DNA from: Candidatus Methanosuratincola sp.
GTDB lineage: Archaea; Thermoproteota; Methanomethylicia; Methanomethylicales; Methanomethylicaceae
Length of the DNA stretch: 64,000 nt
Assembly (NCBI GenBank): GCA_014361455.1
Contig: JACIVP010000004.1
Coordinates: forward strand, 20,057-84,056
Direction: 5' to 3'
Below, piece by piece: positions 49,854 through 58,726 of the stretch. The position numbers were made by a program, and so were the translations under genes. Within the stretch, counting starts at the first letter, position 1. Every line of letters starts with the position of its first letter. Below the pieces are notes generated by a model, which saw only the letters and a list, made by a program, of their open reading frames with translations, was not told the origin of the DNA and did not search any database.

Positions 49854-50209
49854 TGGTGTCGGGGGATTCTGAAAAGATCAAGAGCTGGGAGAGGCTTTTT
49901 GAAGCGGGTCTGAAGGTGACCGCGCACAACCAGGCCGAGGATGCAAAATATTATCCGCTCAGGAAACAGTTCAGGCCTCCTGCGCCGAATATAGCAAAGG
50001 CCTCGTTGAAGAGGGACTTCGAGGTAGGGCTTGTCTACTATGTCGGCGATGATGTAGAGCAGGACAGGGCTCTCTGCGGGTTAGACAAGAAGCCCCCAAC
50101 TGCCCATGTGTTCAAGGAAGCCCTCGAGAGGAAGCGCAAGATCTTGGAGGAGTCTGGGATAATGAAAGAGCTGGGCTTTGACAAGAAGAAGGGTCTCTTC
50201 AAGTATTGA
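49853..50209 (+). CDS. Unknown 118-residue protein between ferredoxin and HdrB genes
   Basis: A soluble, charged protein starting at the ATG overlapping the previous stop. It has only one cysteine (RALCGLDKK), so it is not an HdrC-type iron-sulfur subunit. The C-terminal half is a predicted helix (FKEALERKRKILEESGIMKE). No family is recognised. Conserved placement in an operon of complex subunits suggests a structural or assembly role. Confidence 0.62.
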   Translation: MVSGDSEKIKSWERLFEAGLKVTAHNQAEDAKYYPLRKQFRPPAPNIAKASLKRDFEVGLVYYVGDDVEQDRALCGLDKKPPTAHVFKEALERKRKILEESGIMKELGFDKKKGLFKY

Positions 50210-50219
50210 GGGGTTTTGT

Positions 50220-51122
50220 ATGAGTACAAAAGAATTATCAGGTTCAACTGGAACAAAAAAATATGGCTATTTCTTAGGTTGCGTTATGCCCGCAAAGATG
50301 CCTTGGGCTGAAAAAGCAACATTCTTGGTCTCAAGGCATCTAGGGATAGATTTTGACTATATGAAGGAAACTGTTTGCTGCGTGCGCCCCGGAGTCTGGA
50401 AACCTCTAAACCCTGACTGGTGGCTCACGCTTACGAGCCAAAACCTGGCGACGGCTGAGAAGCAGAATATCACTATCGTTGATTCCTGCAATGGGTGCTA
50501 TATATCTCACTGGGAATGCCTCCAGGAGCTGAAAGAGGATCCAGAAAAGCTGGAGATGGTGAACCGGAACCTTGAGAAAGCAGGTCTGAAGGTAACTCTG
50601 AATGTCGAGGTGAAGCACTTCCTTCAAGTTCTGTACGAAGACGTTGGTATAGAGAAGATAAAGGAGAACGTCGTGAATCCGCTTAACATAAGGATAATGC
50701 GGCACATCGGTTGCCATGCGCGGAAGCACGACGAGCGGTTCCCTAGGTACTTTGACGAAATAATGCGCGCAACTGGCGCAGAGATAGTCGACACTCCATA
50801 CGACAAGACTTGCTGCGGGCTCCTCCTCTACTTTGGTGATCCCAACGCCTCCGTTTTCAACAGGATCGGCGTGAAGATGCAGACGGCAAAGGAGTTGGAT
50901 ATCGATGCATATGCTCTGATCTGTTCGGGATGCTATGACCAGTTCGAGAGGGCAGTGAAGATCTACAAGGATGAGAAAGGCATCGTCTTTGAGACACCTA
51001 TCGTTCACTTCTCAGAGCTGCTGGCCCTCTCATTCGGGTACAAGCCGGAGGACTTTGGGATGATGTACTGCCGACCAATTCCGCCTACAAAGCTCATGCA
51101 GAAGCTAAAGGAGGGAAAGTGA
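50220..51122 (+). CDS. hdrB: Heterodisulfide reductase subunit B-like protein (CCG domains)
   Basis: A 300-residue protein with two cysteine-rich CCG domains. The first has FLGCVMPAKMPWAEKAT, TVCCVRPGVW, and DSCNGCYISHWEC; the second has HIGCHARKHDERFP, KTCCGLLLYFG, and LICSGCYDQFE. In HdrB these bind the noncubane [4Fe-4S] clusters that cleave CoM-S-S-CoB. The ATG at 50220 follows a GAGGGG site. It sits inside the membrane hydrogenase operon rather than with hdrA/hdrC, implying a hydrogenase-coupled disulfide reductase. Confidence 0.87.
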   Translation: MSTKELSGSTGTKKYGYFLGCVMPAKMPWAEKATFLVSRHLGIDFDYMKETVCCVRPGVWKPLNPDWWLTLTSQNLATAEKQNITIVDSCNGCYISHWECLQELKEDPEKLEMVNRNLEKAGLKVTLNVEVKHFLQVLYEDVGIEKIKENVVNPLNIRIMRHIGCHARKHDERFPRYFDEIMRATGAEIVDTPYDKTCCGLLLYFGDPNASVFNRIGVKMQTAKELDIDAYALICSGCYDQFERAVKIYKDEKGIVFETPIVHFSELLALSFGYKPEDFGMMYCRPIPPTKLMQKLKEGK

Positions 51123-52841
51123 TTGAAGTTCGAGGGCGCTCCGGATATTGCAGAGTATGTGAAAAAGGAGATCTATCCTGACGGGCTTGAGTACGTCCCG
51201 CTCAGAGAGAATAGGGTGGCAGTGCGGGTCGCTCCTGAAGACCTAACAAAGGTCGCGGAGCTATTCGTAAAAAAATATGAGGCAAGGCTCATCCATGCTA
51301 CTGCAGTCGACCTAGAATTCAAGGGCTTTGAGGTTCTCCACATATACGACTTCTCGAAGAAGAGGGACAGGCTCGTGGTAGTGGTTAAGGCATTGGTTGA
51401 AAAGGACAATCCTGAGATTCCTTCAATCGCAAACATAACATGGCAGGCGGCTTGGGCTGAAAAGGAGATGAAAGAGCTTCTTGGCATCAATCCGCTAGGG
51501 ACGCCTGACCCGAGGCATCAGTTCCTCCCCTACGAGTGGCCAAACCCGGTCGAGAGCGGGTCGATCCCAGAAGGTAACAAATTCGAGACCCCTGCTTCGG
51601 CCACTCAGACGAAGGAGATGTATCTGCCGCTTAGAATGCCGATAGAGGAGGCATACCAGAGCCTGATCCCCATTGGTCCTTACCACCCTGGCGTGATCGA
51701 GGGACAGATCGTTTATGTCAAAGTCGAGGGCGAACAGGTTGTCGCCGCTGACATCAAGACTGGATTTCATCACCGTGGAATTATGAAGTTGATAGAACAG
51801 AGGGGGTACAACAAGGGCGCATTCATTGCGGAGAGGGTGTGCGGCATATGTTCAGCGGCACACGGTCTGGCATACATAACCTGCACCGAGAACCTCTACG
51901 AAGCCGAGGTTCCGGACAGGGCGCTTTACATAAGGACGCTCCTCGTTGAACTGAACAGGATACACAGCCACCTGCTCTGGATCGGAGTTGTCGCTGACGT
52001 GATCGGATGGAAGACTGGATTCATGCTTACCTGGGGACTCAGGGAGCGTGTGATGGACATCATCGAGGCGATCACCGGTAATAGGGTCAACTACGGGATC
52101 TGGAGGATGGGAGGCGTGAGCAGGGACGTCTCTCAAGAGCTAGCCGAGAAGGCAAAGAGGACGGTGGACAATCTAAAGGAGGAGTGCGCGAAGCTGTTGG
52201 CACTCGTGGCAGAGCATCCTGTCGTGAAGTCAAGGCTTATTGGGGTGGGGCCGCTCACGAAGGCACAGGCATTCGACGGTGGCGCAGTGGGTCCAGTCGC
52301 AAGGGCAAGCAACTGGAAGATCGATGTTAGGGCAGACAATCCGCCTCATGCGATTTATGATCCCAAGATTGTATCTTGGGAGGTGATCACCGATGATCAC
52401 TGCGATACATACGGGAGGACGCTTGTGAGGGTCAAGGAGCTTCTCGTGTCCTGCGGGATCGTCTCACAGTGCCTCGAATACTTAGCAAAGACAACAGGCG
52501 AGATCAGGATAAAGCCCAAGTCAGTCCCTGCTGGCGCAGAGGCTGTCGGGCTCAACGAAGCTCCTAGGGGCGAGTTGGCATATTATATTAGGGCATCAGA
52601 CACTGACGCAAACCTGCCCCACAGCATTAGGATAAGGACACCGAGCTACAGGAACAATGCTATAATCCCGCTGATGTTGGTTGGGTCAAACCTGGCAGAC
52701 GTCCCAGTAGTGATGGGGAGCACTGACCAGTGCCTAGCCTGCACAGATCGGGTAGAGGTAATTAATGAAAAGGACGGCACGAGGAAGAGCCTGACATGGG
52801 ATCAGCTCATAAATTTGAGTAGGAGGGCGAGCAGATGCTAG
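51123..52841 (+). CDS. [NiFe] hydrogenase large subunit fused to NuoC-like domain (group 4)
   Basis: A 572-residue fusion. Residues 1-140 are the NuoC/30-kDa-like part (ANITWQAAWAEKEMKELLGI). Residues about 170-570 are the large subunit. Both nickel-binding CxxC pairs are intact: ERVCGICSAAHGLAY (L1) and TDQCLACTDRVEV (L2, near the C-terminus), so it should be a real hydrogenase and not an Fpo/Nuo-like subunit. TTG start. HycE-like fusions are typical of group 4 formate-hydrogenlyase-type enzymes. Confidence 0.92.
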   Translation: MKFEGAPDIAEYVKKEIYPDGLEYVPLRENRVAVRVAPEDLTKVAELFVKKYEARLIHATAVDLEFKGFEVLHIYDFSKKRDRLVVVVKALVEKDNPEIPSIANITWQAAWAEKEMKELLGINPLGTPDPRHQFLPYEWPNPVESGSIPEGNKFETPASATQTKEMYLPLRMPIEEAYQSLIPIGPYHPGVIEGQIVYVKVEGEQVVAADIKTGFHHRGIMKLIEQRGYNKGAFIAERVCGICSAAHGLAYITCTENLYEAEVPDRALYIRTLLVELNRIHSHLLWIGVVADVIGWKTGFMLTWGLRERVMDIIEAITGNRVNYGIWRMGGVSRDVSQELAEKAKRTVDNLKEECAKLLALVAEHPVVKSRLIGVGPLTKAQAFDGGAVGPVARASNWKIDVRADNPPHAIYDPKIVSWEVITDDHCDTYGRTLVRVKELLVSCGIVSQCLEYLAKTTGEIRIKPKSVPAGAEAVGLNEAPRGELAYYIRASDTDANLPHSIRIRTPSYRNNAIIPLMLVGSNLADVPVVMGSTDQCLACTDRVEVINEKDGTRKSLTWDQLINLSRRASRC

Positions 52842-53809
52842 ACCCGGTCTATACTGTTTTGAGTTTGATAATTATAGTGCCCTTGGCGCTTTTCCTAGGG
52901 GTAATTTACTCTTTCCTAATCAGGAAGCTCTCCGCAAGGTTCCAGTGGAGGGTCGGTCCCATGTTTAGGATGTACTCCGACCTAAAGCCTCTCCTAGGGA
53001 CCACGAGGTTACTCCAGCCCCTCTATGACATATTGAAGCTGTATGGTAAGGAGACTATAGTCCCGGATGTTTCAAGGAGGCGCCTTTTCGTCTACTCCCC
53101 GTACCTTTCGCTGATCTTCGCGGTGACTGCAATCTTATTCATTCCTTTCCCCGGAATGCCACTCCTTTCCGGAGTGCCTTACAGCCTCATTATCGCCTCA
53201 TACCTCCTGATCGCTTCGACGCTCTTCTCCATCCTAGGGCCGGTTGCGAGCGGATCGCCGTGGGCTGCTATAGGTGCCAGGAGGGAGGTCGAGCTTTTCC
53301 TTGTCTCCGAGCTCGGATTCGTGCTCAGCATCTTTGCTGTCGCAATTGCTAGGCAGTCGCTGGTCATATGGGACATCGCGAATGGTGGGCAGTCTATCTA
53401 CCTTGCGCTGCTCACAGTGGCTGCTGGGGTGCTGATGCTCGTTGCCATGCTTGGCAAGCTGCACATAAAGCCATTCGACATGCCCGAGGCCGAGGCTGAG
53501 ATAGTCGCGGGACCTTACACCGAGTACTCAGGAAAACTGTTGGGCACTTATTACCTGACGAAGGTGTTCATACTCTACGGTCTGGTCGCCCTCTTCATTT
53601 CCCTCTTCCTACCGCCGCTTGCAACCTCTGTACTGTGGCTCCCGCTGTATCTTTTGGCGGCACTTGTGCTGGTCTTCCTGCTCACGGCGGTGCAGGTCCT
53701 GAACCCGAGGTACAGGATCAAGAATGCAATAAACTGGTACCTCAAAGTTGTGATCCCGTTGGGGATCCTGAATCTAATTATCGCCTTGGCGATATGGTTG
53801 GTGGTGTGA
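52835..53809 (+). CDS. Membrane subunit NuoH/HycD-like
   Basis: A 324-residue protein with eight membrane helices. It has the quinone-site-like loop region of NuoH (RVGPMFRMYSDLKPLLG, then FDMPEAEAEIVAGPYTEYSG). The glutamate-rich segment EAEAEIVAGPYTEYSG is diagnostic. It anchors the large and small subunits and couples electron flow to ion movement. It overlaps the large-subunit gene by 7 bp. Confidence 0.92.
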   Translation: MLDPVYTVLSLIIIVPLALFLGVIYSFLIRKLSARFQWRVGPMFRMYSDLKPLLGTTRLLQPLYDILKLYGKETIVPDVSRRRLFVYSPYLSLIFAVTAILFIPFPGMPLLSGVPYSLIIASYLLIASTLFSILGPVASGSPWAAIGARREVELFLVSELGFVLSIFAVAIARQSLVIWDIANGGQSIYLALLTVAAGVLMLVAMLGKLHIKPFDMPEAEAEIVAGPYTEYSGKLLGTYYLTKVFILYGLVALFISLFLPPLATSVLWLPLYLLAALVLVFLLTAVQVLNPRYRIKNAINWYLKVVIPLGILNLIIALAIWLVV

Positions 53810-53810
53810 A

Positions 53811-54398
53811 ATGTCAACAGAGATAAAGATACTCAAGCAAGTACTCTCAAAGTATAGCAAGCCGATGACCTTGACCTACCCATCCACGGTCGCCCCTGAC
53901 CGGAGGTACAGCCAGATACCGGAGGGGCTCAGGGGGATACCTGAGCGGGATAATGACAAGTGCATCGGTTGCAGGGCGTGCTACTTCGTCTGCTCTGGGA
54001 GGGCGACAAGCATATACGACAAAGATGCAAAGCGGACAGTTGAGATCTTCCTCTTTAGGTGCACCTTCTGTGCGCACTGCCAGGAGGCATGCCCTGAGGA
54101 GGCGATAAAGATGACGAACAAGTTCGAGATCGCCGTCCCTGACCGCGAAGATCCGGCGGCGCGGGTCCTTACAGATCTAGAACTCCTCAAGTGCAAGAAC
54201 TGCGGGACCCCATTTGTGACAAAGAAGCTCGCGGATAGGACCTATGAGCGGCTTATGGAGAAGATCGATCCTATTGTCAAGGAGACCGTTTCGACCGATT
54301 ACAAAAAACTAGACGGTTACTGCCCTGACTGCAAAAGGGCATACGGTGTCGATTTCGACACCCATACAAAGAAGTATGTTTGGCTGGAGGGGATCTGA
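53811..54398 (+). CDS. Two-cluster ferredoxin subunit (NuoI/HycF-like) with C-terminal zinc ribbon
   Basis: A 195-residue protein with two [4Fe-4S] motifs, CIGCRACYFVCSG and CTFCAHCQEACPEEAI, and a C-terminal pair CKNCGTPF and CPDCKRAY. The last pair, as in HycF/MbhN, probably forms a zinc ribbon. It carries electrons between the small subunit and soluble ferredoxin. One base separates it from the NuoH-like gene, and its stop overlaps the next start. Confidence 0.9.
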   Translation: MSTEIKILKQVLSKYSKPMTLTYPSTVAPDRRYSQIPEGLRGIPERDNDKCIGCRACYFVCSGRATSIYDKDAKRTVEIFLFRCTFCAHCQEACPEEAIKMTNKFEIAVPDREDPAARVLTDLELLKCKNCGTPFVTKKLADRTYERLMEKIDPIVKETVSTDYKKLDGYCPDCKRAYGVDFDTHTKKYVWLEGI

Positions 54399-54844
54399 TG
54401 GGAATAATCGACAAGTCGAGAATATACTCGCCTTGGCTATACCACCTGCACTGCGGCGGATGCAACGGATGCGATATCGAAACCTTGGCTGCATTGGCGC
54501 CGAGGTTTGATGTCGAGCGCTTTGGGATACAGCTCGTCCCGTCCCCGAGGCACGCCGACATACTCCTCACCACCGGGTGCGTCCCTAAACAGTTCATCCC
54601 AATGGTGAAGCGGATATATGAGCAGGTTCCGGAGCCAAAAGTTGTTGTTGCAGTTGGAAGTTGCGCCTGCGGAGGGAGCCTATTCTATGACGACGCCCCT
54701 GATAACTATGCCATTCTCGGTCATCCTGACTTGCTCATACCCGTGGATGTATACGTGCCTGGGTGCGCTCCGAAGCCTGAAGCGGTAATAAACGGGGTTG
54801 TCCAAGGAATACTGAAGCTTGCCGAAAAGCGGACAAAGAAGTAA
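54398..54844 (+). CDS. [NiFe] hydrogenase small subunit (NuoB/HycG-like)
   Basis: A 148-residue protein with the proximal-cluster motif HCGGCNGCDIETLA, the third ligand in VGSCACGGS and the last in VPGCAPKPEAV. It binds the single cluster next to the NiFe site. The ATG overlaps the previous TGA, and it ends the operon. No maturation genes (hyp) are present in the window. Confidence 0.92.
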   Translation: MGIIDKSRIYSPWLYHLHCGGCNGCDIETLAALAPRFDVERFGIQLVPSPRHADILLTTGCVPKQFIPMVKRIYEQVPEPKVVVAVGSCACGGSLFYDDAPDNYAILGHPDLLIPVDVYVPGCAPKPEAVINGVVQGILKLAEKRTKK

Positions 54845-54988
54845 GATCCAGCGGTCGGTCTTTGAGCTGAGCTGTGTTGTGCCATTCCGTTCCGTCTGTT
54901 CCGTTCTGTTCAGGAAAGCCCGAGCCTTGGTCTCCCGGCCACCGCCCGCGAGAATATGCCGGACACTAGAAGAATGAGAGGATGAATA

Positions 54989-55573
54989 ATGTTAAATCCA
55001 AGGAGGTTCACTAATCAAAGAGGCGAGAAGCCCATGGCAGAGGAAGGGCAGTCTGCCCCCCGGACATTTCGGCTTGATGCTGATGTGATGAGGGGGCTTG
55101 AGGAAGAGGCAAGGAAGCAGGGGGCCACGGTGAACGGATTGGCCTGCAGGATACTGAGGAAATACGTCAGGATCGGCGCAAAGGTCGAGCAGATGGGCGT
55201 GGTCACAATGCCTAGGAGCGACCTCGCCGCGATCATCAACGCGCTCGACGAAGAGACAATAGCAAAGATCGGGTCGAAGATGGGATCGACGACCTCAAAG
55301 GAGATAATGCTCCTGCTTTTCGGTGAACTCTCACTGAATGCGTTCAAGCAATTCTTCCTAACGTTCATCTGCGGTTATTCAAACTGGACGACTTGCTATG
55401 AGGTCGAAGATGAAGAGTACCTCGAGATAAGGGCGTCGCACAACATGGGTGAGAAGTGGTCCAAATTCGTCAAGAATTACATCGAGGCAGCCCTTGAATC
55501 CACAATTGGAATAAAGCCGGAATTCAAGTACGTCTCAAACCTGAGCTTGGTCTTCAGGATAAAAAAGTCCTGA
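54989..55573 (+). CDS. Putative regulator with ribbon-helix-helix-like N-terminus
   Basis: A 194-residue protein. After a basic leader, TFRLDADVMRGLEEEARKQG then NGLACRILRKYV resembles a ribbon-helix-helix DNA-binding unit. The C-terminal part (IRASHNMGEKWSKFVKNYIE, then KPEFKYVSNLSLVFRI) looks like a small sensor domain. It lies directly after the hydrogenase operon and is therefore one candidate for the local regulator. ATG 54989 follows GAGAGG; ATG 55034 is possible. Confidence 0.62.
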   Translation: MLNPRRFTNQRGEKPMAEEGQSAPRTFRLDADVMRGLEEEARKQGATVNGLACRILRKYVRIGAKVEQMGVVTMPRSDLAAIINALDEETIAKIGSKMGSTTSKEIMLLLFGELSLNAFKQFFLTFICGYSNWTTCYEVEDEEYLEIRASHNMGEKWSKFVKNYIEAALESTIGIKPEFKYVSNLSLVFRIKKS

Positions 55574-55637
55574 TCTCCATCCAAAGATGCTTGTGAGGGC
55601 ATGGCCTGAGCTGAATCCAGTCACTAGGCGGTCTGGA

Positions 55638-55928
55638 TCAGACGCCGAGAGACCTGAGAAGCCTCTCAACTTCTTGGAGGCTTATCTCGGTCTCCGCCAC
55701 TTTCTTTTTGGGGTCCTGCAATTCGTTTCCTGTTTCAGCACTCGCGGGGGCGTTTGCAGGGGTTCCCCCAAGCAATATTTCGCCACAAATCCTTCCCTTC
55801 ATGCCCCTGAGTTCAATCGGGGTGTCAATCTCTATCCTTAGGTTCATCTTGCAGTTCCCGTCCTCTAGCTGTTTCTTGATCCACTTGAAGACATACTCCT
55901 CGATGCGTTGCTTCAGTTCCTCACTCAT
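55638..55928 (-). CDS. Small unknown protein
   Basis: A 96-residue soluble protein with an N-terminal helix (ELKQRIEEYVFKWIKKQLED), a short beta part with two cysteines (NCKMNLRIEI, GRICGEILLG), and a low-complexity Ala/Pro linker to a C-terminal helix. No family recognised. It is convergent with the RHH-like gene. Confidence 0.5.
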   Translation of the reverse strand: MSEELKQRIEEYVFKWIKKQLEDGNCKMNLRIEIDTPIELRGMKGRICGEILLGGTPANAPASAETGNELQDPKKKVAETEISLQEVERLLRSLGV

Positions 55929-56033
55929 TAAACTTCACTGAAACAAAATTCGCCCTCAAACTATAAAAAAGATAGGGTCTATTTGAGAACCTTTATGAGT
56001 ATGGAGAACTCTCCTGAGGAATGATGAGCTAGT

Positions 56034-57182
56034 TTGCCCTCCTCGAAGTACTCTGAACTAGGCATTGACGTCGACAAGAAGGGTATCTCGTTGATAAAGA
56101 GAGTAACTGACGATCTATTCCCAGACTCGTTCTGCAGCGTGGTTCGTGATCCCAGCGACCCAGTTTGCGGTCTTATTCTCCACGAGGACGGCGCTGGAAG
56201 CAAGCCGATCGTCTCGTACCTCTGTTTTAAGGAGTCCGAAGAGTACCGGTGGTTCTCCGGGCTGGCTCAGGATGTCTTGGCAATGAACTTGGACGACGTG
56301 GTATGTGTGGGGGGTGTGCCCATCGCGTTCTCTGACTATGTCGCGCTCAACACAATGCGGCTCGAGAGGGAGCATATCCTGTCGTCACTGGCACGCGGGT
56401 TCTCGGAGTCGTTTGAAAGCCTAGATGACCTCGGATGCAAGGTCCTGTTCTGCGGTGGTGAGACAGCTGACCTTCCGGATATCATAAGGACCTTGGACGT
56501 CTCCGGGACTGTCTTTGGGCGGCTCAAGCTTAAGGAGGTTATAACAGGGAATGCGGTCTCCCCAGGCGATGTCATCGTGGGGATAAGGAGCGGGGGGCGC
56601 TGCAGCTATGAGGCAAGGGAGAACAGCGGGATAATGTGCAACGGGATCTCGCTCGCTAGGCACTCACTGCTCAGCAACGAGTACTTGAAGAAGTATCCAG
56701 AGATAGGCCACGAAGGATCCAGAGGTTACTATGGAAGGTTCAAGATCGATGACCATCTGCCCGACCTCGGGATGACTGTGGGGGAAGCCATGCTCTCTCC
56801 CACGAGGATCTTTCTCCCTATAGTCTTGGAGACCATTAGACGGATCCCTGTAAAGGCACTGGTCCATAACACAGGCAGCGGACTAACAAAGTCTCTCCGC
56901 CTGGGGAGGAATATCCTGTACATAAAGGACAGCCTCCCTGACCCGGACCCCATATTCAGGCTGATTGGCGAGGAGAGTGGCGAGTCGCCAAGGGAGATGT
57001 ACCGTAACTTCAACATGGGGATAGGGATCGAAGTTGTGGTGGGGGATGGAGACGAGGAAGAGGTGATCCGGTCGAGCGAGAAGTTTGGGGTCGATGCACA
57101 GGTGATCGGCAGGTGCGAGAGGTCGAATGGAAAGAACGCGGTGCTGGTAAGGAAGGGCTCAGAGGAGCACCTGTTCCAGTGA
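56034..57182 (+). CDS. purM: Phosphoribosylformylglycinamidine cyclo-ligase (AIR synthase) family protein
   Basis: A 382-residue PurM-type ATP-dependent enzyme. HEDGAGSKPIVSYL resembles the PurM substrate loop, MNLDDVVCVGGVPIAFSDYV the dimer motif, FCGGETADLPDI the phosphate site, and VHNTGSGLTKSLRLG the second signature. It closes the imidazole ring in purine synthesis. Some archaeal PurM relatives have other roles, so the assignment is good but not certain. TTG start at 56034. Confidence 0.85.
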   Translation: MPSSKYSELGIDVDKKGISLIKRVTDDLFPDSFCSVVRDPSDPVCGLILHEDGAGSKPIVSYLCFKESEEYRWFSGLAQDVLAMNLDDVVCVGGVPIAFSDYVALNTMRLEREHILSSLARGFSESFESLDDLGCKVLFCGGETADLPDIIRTLDVSGTVFGRLKLKEVITGNAVSPGDVIVGIRSGGRCSYEARENSGIMCNGISLARHSLLSNEYLKKYPEIGHEGSRGYYGRFKIDDHLPDLGMTVGEAMLSPTRIFLPIVLETIRRIPVKALVHNTGSGLTKSLRLGRNILYIKDSLPDPDPIFRLIGEESGESPREMYRNFNMGIGIEVVVGDGDEEEVIRSSEKFGVDAQVIGRCERSNGKNAVLVRKGSEEHLFQ

Positions 57183-57231
57183 CGGGGCGCATTCTTTTAA
57201 ATCCTTAGCGATTATCGTTCAGCTGATCAGC

Positions 57232-58380
57232 ATGTCGCTACATGATCGACTTGAAGAGATTCCGCCCTCAGGGATAAGGCGCCTTTTTGACCTTGCCAGC
57301 AGATACCGCGACGTCATCTCCCTCGGAATAGGCGAGCCTGATTTTGACACGCCTGAGCACATCAAGGAGTATGCAAAGGAAGCCTTGGAGAAGGGCATCA
57401 CCCACTACACCCCTAATAGCGGCCTCAAGGAGCTTAGGGACGCGATATCTGAAAAACTCAGAAGAGAAAACTCGATCGAAGCCGATCCTGAGAAAGAGAT
57501 AATAGTGACAACGGGGGGGAACCAAGCTTTCCTCCTTATATGGGCATCATTCCTTAAGGCAGGGGATGAGGTCCTTATACCGTCCCCACACTTCATGACC
57601 TACAGCGCGACCGTCCGATTAGCTGGCGGGATCCCGGTAGAAGTCCCGCTCACCGTTGAAAATGGCTTCAAGCTGACCGGCAATGACCTGAGGAAGCGCC
57701 TGACAGGGCGGACCCGCGCGCTGATGCTCAACTCGCCGAACAACCCGACCGGCGCCGTGATGACGGAGAAGGAAGTGAGGTCTGCCGTTGAGCTCGCTGA
57801 GAAGCACGACCTCATGGTGGTATCAGACGAGGTCTACGAGTCGTTAGTATACGACGGTCTCCGCCACGTCAGCCCAGCCTCAATCACAGATCCTCAGAGG
57901 GTCATTACAGTGAACAGCCTCTCGAAGACATACGCGATGACAGGATGGAGGATCGGGTACGCAACAGGGCCGGAGGATGTGATCTCAAGGATGGTGAAGT
58001 TTCAGATGTACCTATCCACGTGCCCAACCTCCTTTGCCCAGTACGCGGCCGCACGCGCTCTTACTGACCCCCGCAGCAAGCTGGCTGCCGAGAAGATGCG
58101 ATCGGAATACAGCCGGAGGAGGGAGTACATTTATGAGCGGCTAAAATGCATCCCCGGGTTCGGAGTCGCAAAGCCTAGCGGATCATTCTACATATTCCCG
58201 TTTGTGGGTGATGACTCGGCTCTCTCAGAGAAGCTACTCTTAGAGGCAAGGGTCGCAACAGTCCCAGGGTCTGCCTTCGGATCCGCAGGCAGGGGGTACC
58301 TGAGGCTCGCTTATACGGTCCCGATTGAGAAGATACGCGAGGCGATGGACAGAATAGATGCGACCATCGGCTCTACCTAG
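57232..58380 (+). CDS. Class I aminotransferase (aspartate/aromatic type)
   Basis: A 382-residue fold-type I PLP enzyme: ISLGIGEPDFDTPEHIKE, HYTPNSGLKELRDAI, the Asn of NSPNNPTGAVM, the Asp/Tyr of VVSDEVYESLVYDG, the Schiff-base lysine in VNSLSKTYAMTGWRIGY, and an Arg near the C-terminus. It transfers amino groups between aspartate, alanine or aromatic amino acids and 2-oxo acids. It starts 49 bp after purM and is possibly co-transcribed with it. Confidence 0.92.
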   Translation: MSLHDRLEEIPPSGIRRLFDLASRYRDVISLGIGEPDFDTPEHIKEYAKEALEKGITHYTPNSGLKELRDAISEKLRRENSIEADPEKEIIVTTGGNQAFLLIWASFLKAGDEVLIPSPHFMTYSATVRLAGGIPVEVPLTVENGFKLTGNDLRKRLTGRTRALMLNSPNNPTGAVMTEKEVRSAVELAEKHDLMVVSDEVYESLVYDGLRHVSPASITDPQRVITVNSLSKTYAMTGWRIGYATGPEDVISRMVKFQMYLSTCPTSFAQYAAARALTDPRSKLAAEKMRSEYSRRREYIYERLKCIPGFGVAKPSGSFYIFPFVGDDSALSEKLLLEARVATVPGSAFGSAGRGYLRLAYTVPIEKIREAMDRIDATIGST

Positions 58381-58726
58381 GCACGCGATAAGCAACTTTT
58401 TTGTTTTCTGTCTCCAATTAGTGATCGGATTGACCGAACTCATGCGATAAGGCGCTGTGGATCAATTAGGATTTTCAAGTCAAGGGATGCCTATAGACAG
58501 AATTAAAAAATTGATTGATCCTGGGGTTGTATCCAATGCACCGACAGCGGATGGCGCCGAGGAGCGGCTCTGTCACCGTCGAATCAAGCGCTGCGAAGGC
58601 GTCTTCACCCAAGGCTATCGGTCGCGCTCAGTTGCGGGTACTCGAAGAGACCCGAAGACAGAACTGAAGTCTAGACCGAGAAGGCTTCTGGAGGCGGTCG
58701 TAAATGTAATCTAACTGTCATGCGCA
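58381..58726. other. Intergenic region, no confident gene
   Basis: An 85-codon open frame (58457-58714) begins with plausible residues (MPIDRIKKLIDPGVV) but its second half is arginine-rich without structure, so it may be a decayed gene. No RNA or repeat recognised. Confidence 0.35.

Noticed and set aside
51123..52841. Assignment as a non-hydrogenase Fpo/Nuo-type NuoD subunit
   Set aside because: Both nickel-binding CxxC pairs (CGIC and CLAC) are intact, which Fpo/Nuo subunits lack.
58457..58714. 85-codon frame beginning MDQLGF
   Set aside because: Arginine-rich, structureless second half and no recognisable family; kept only as a comment on the intergenic region.
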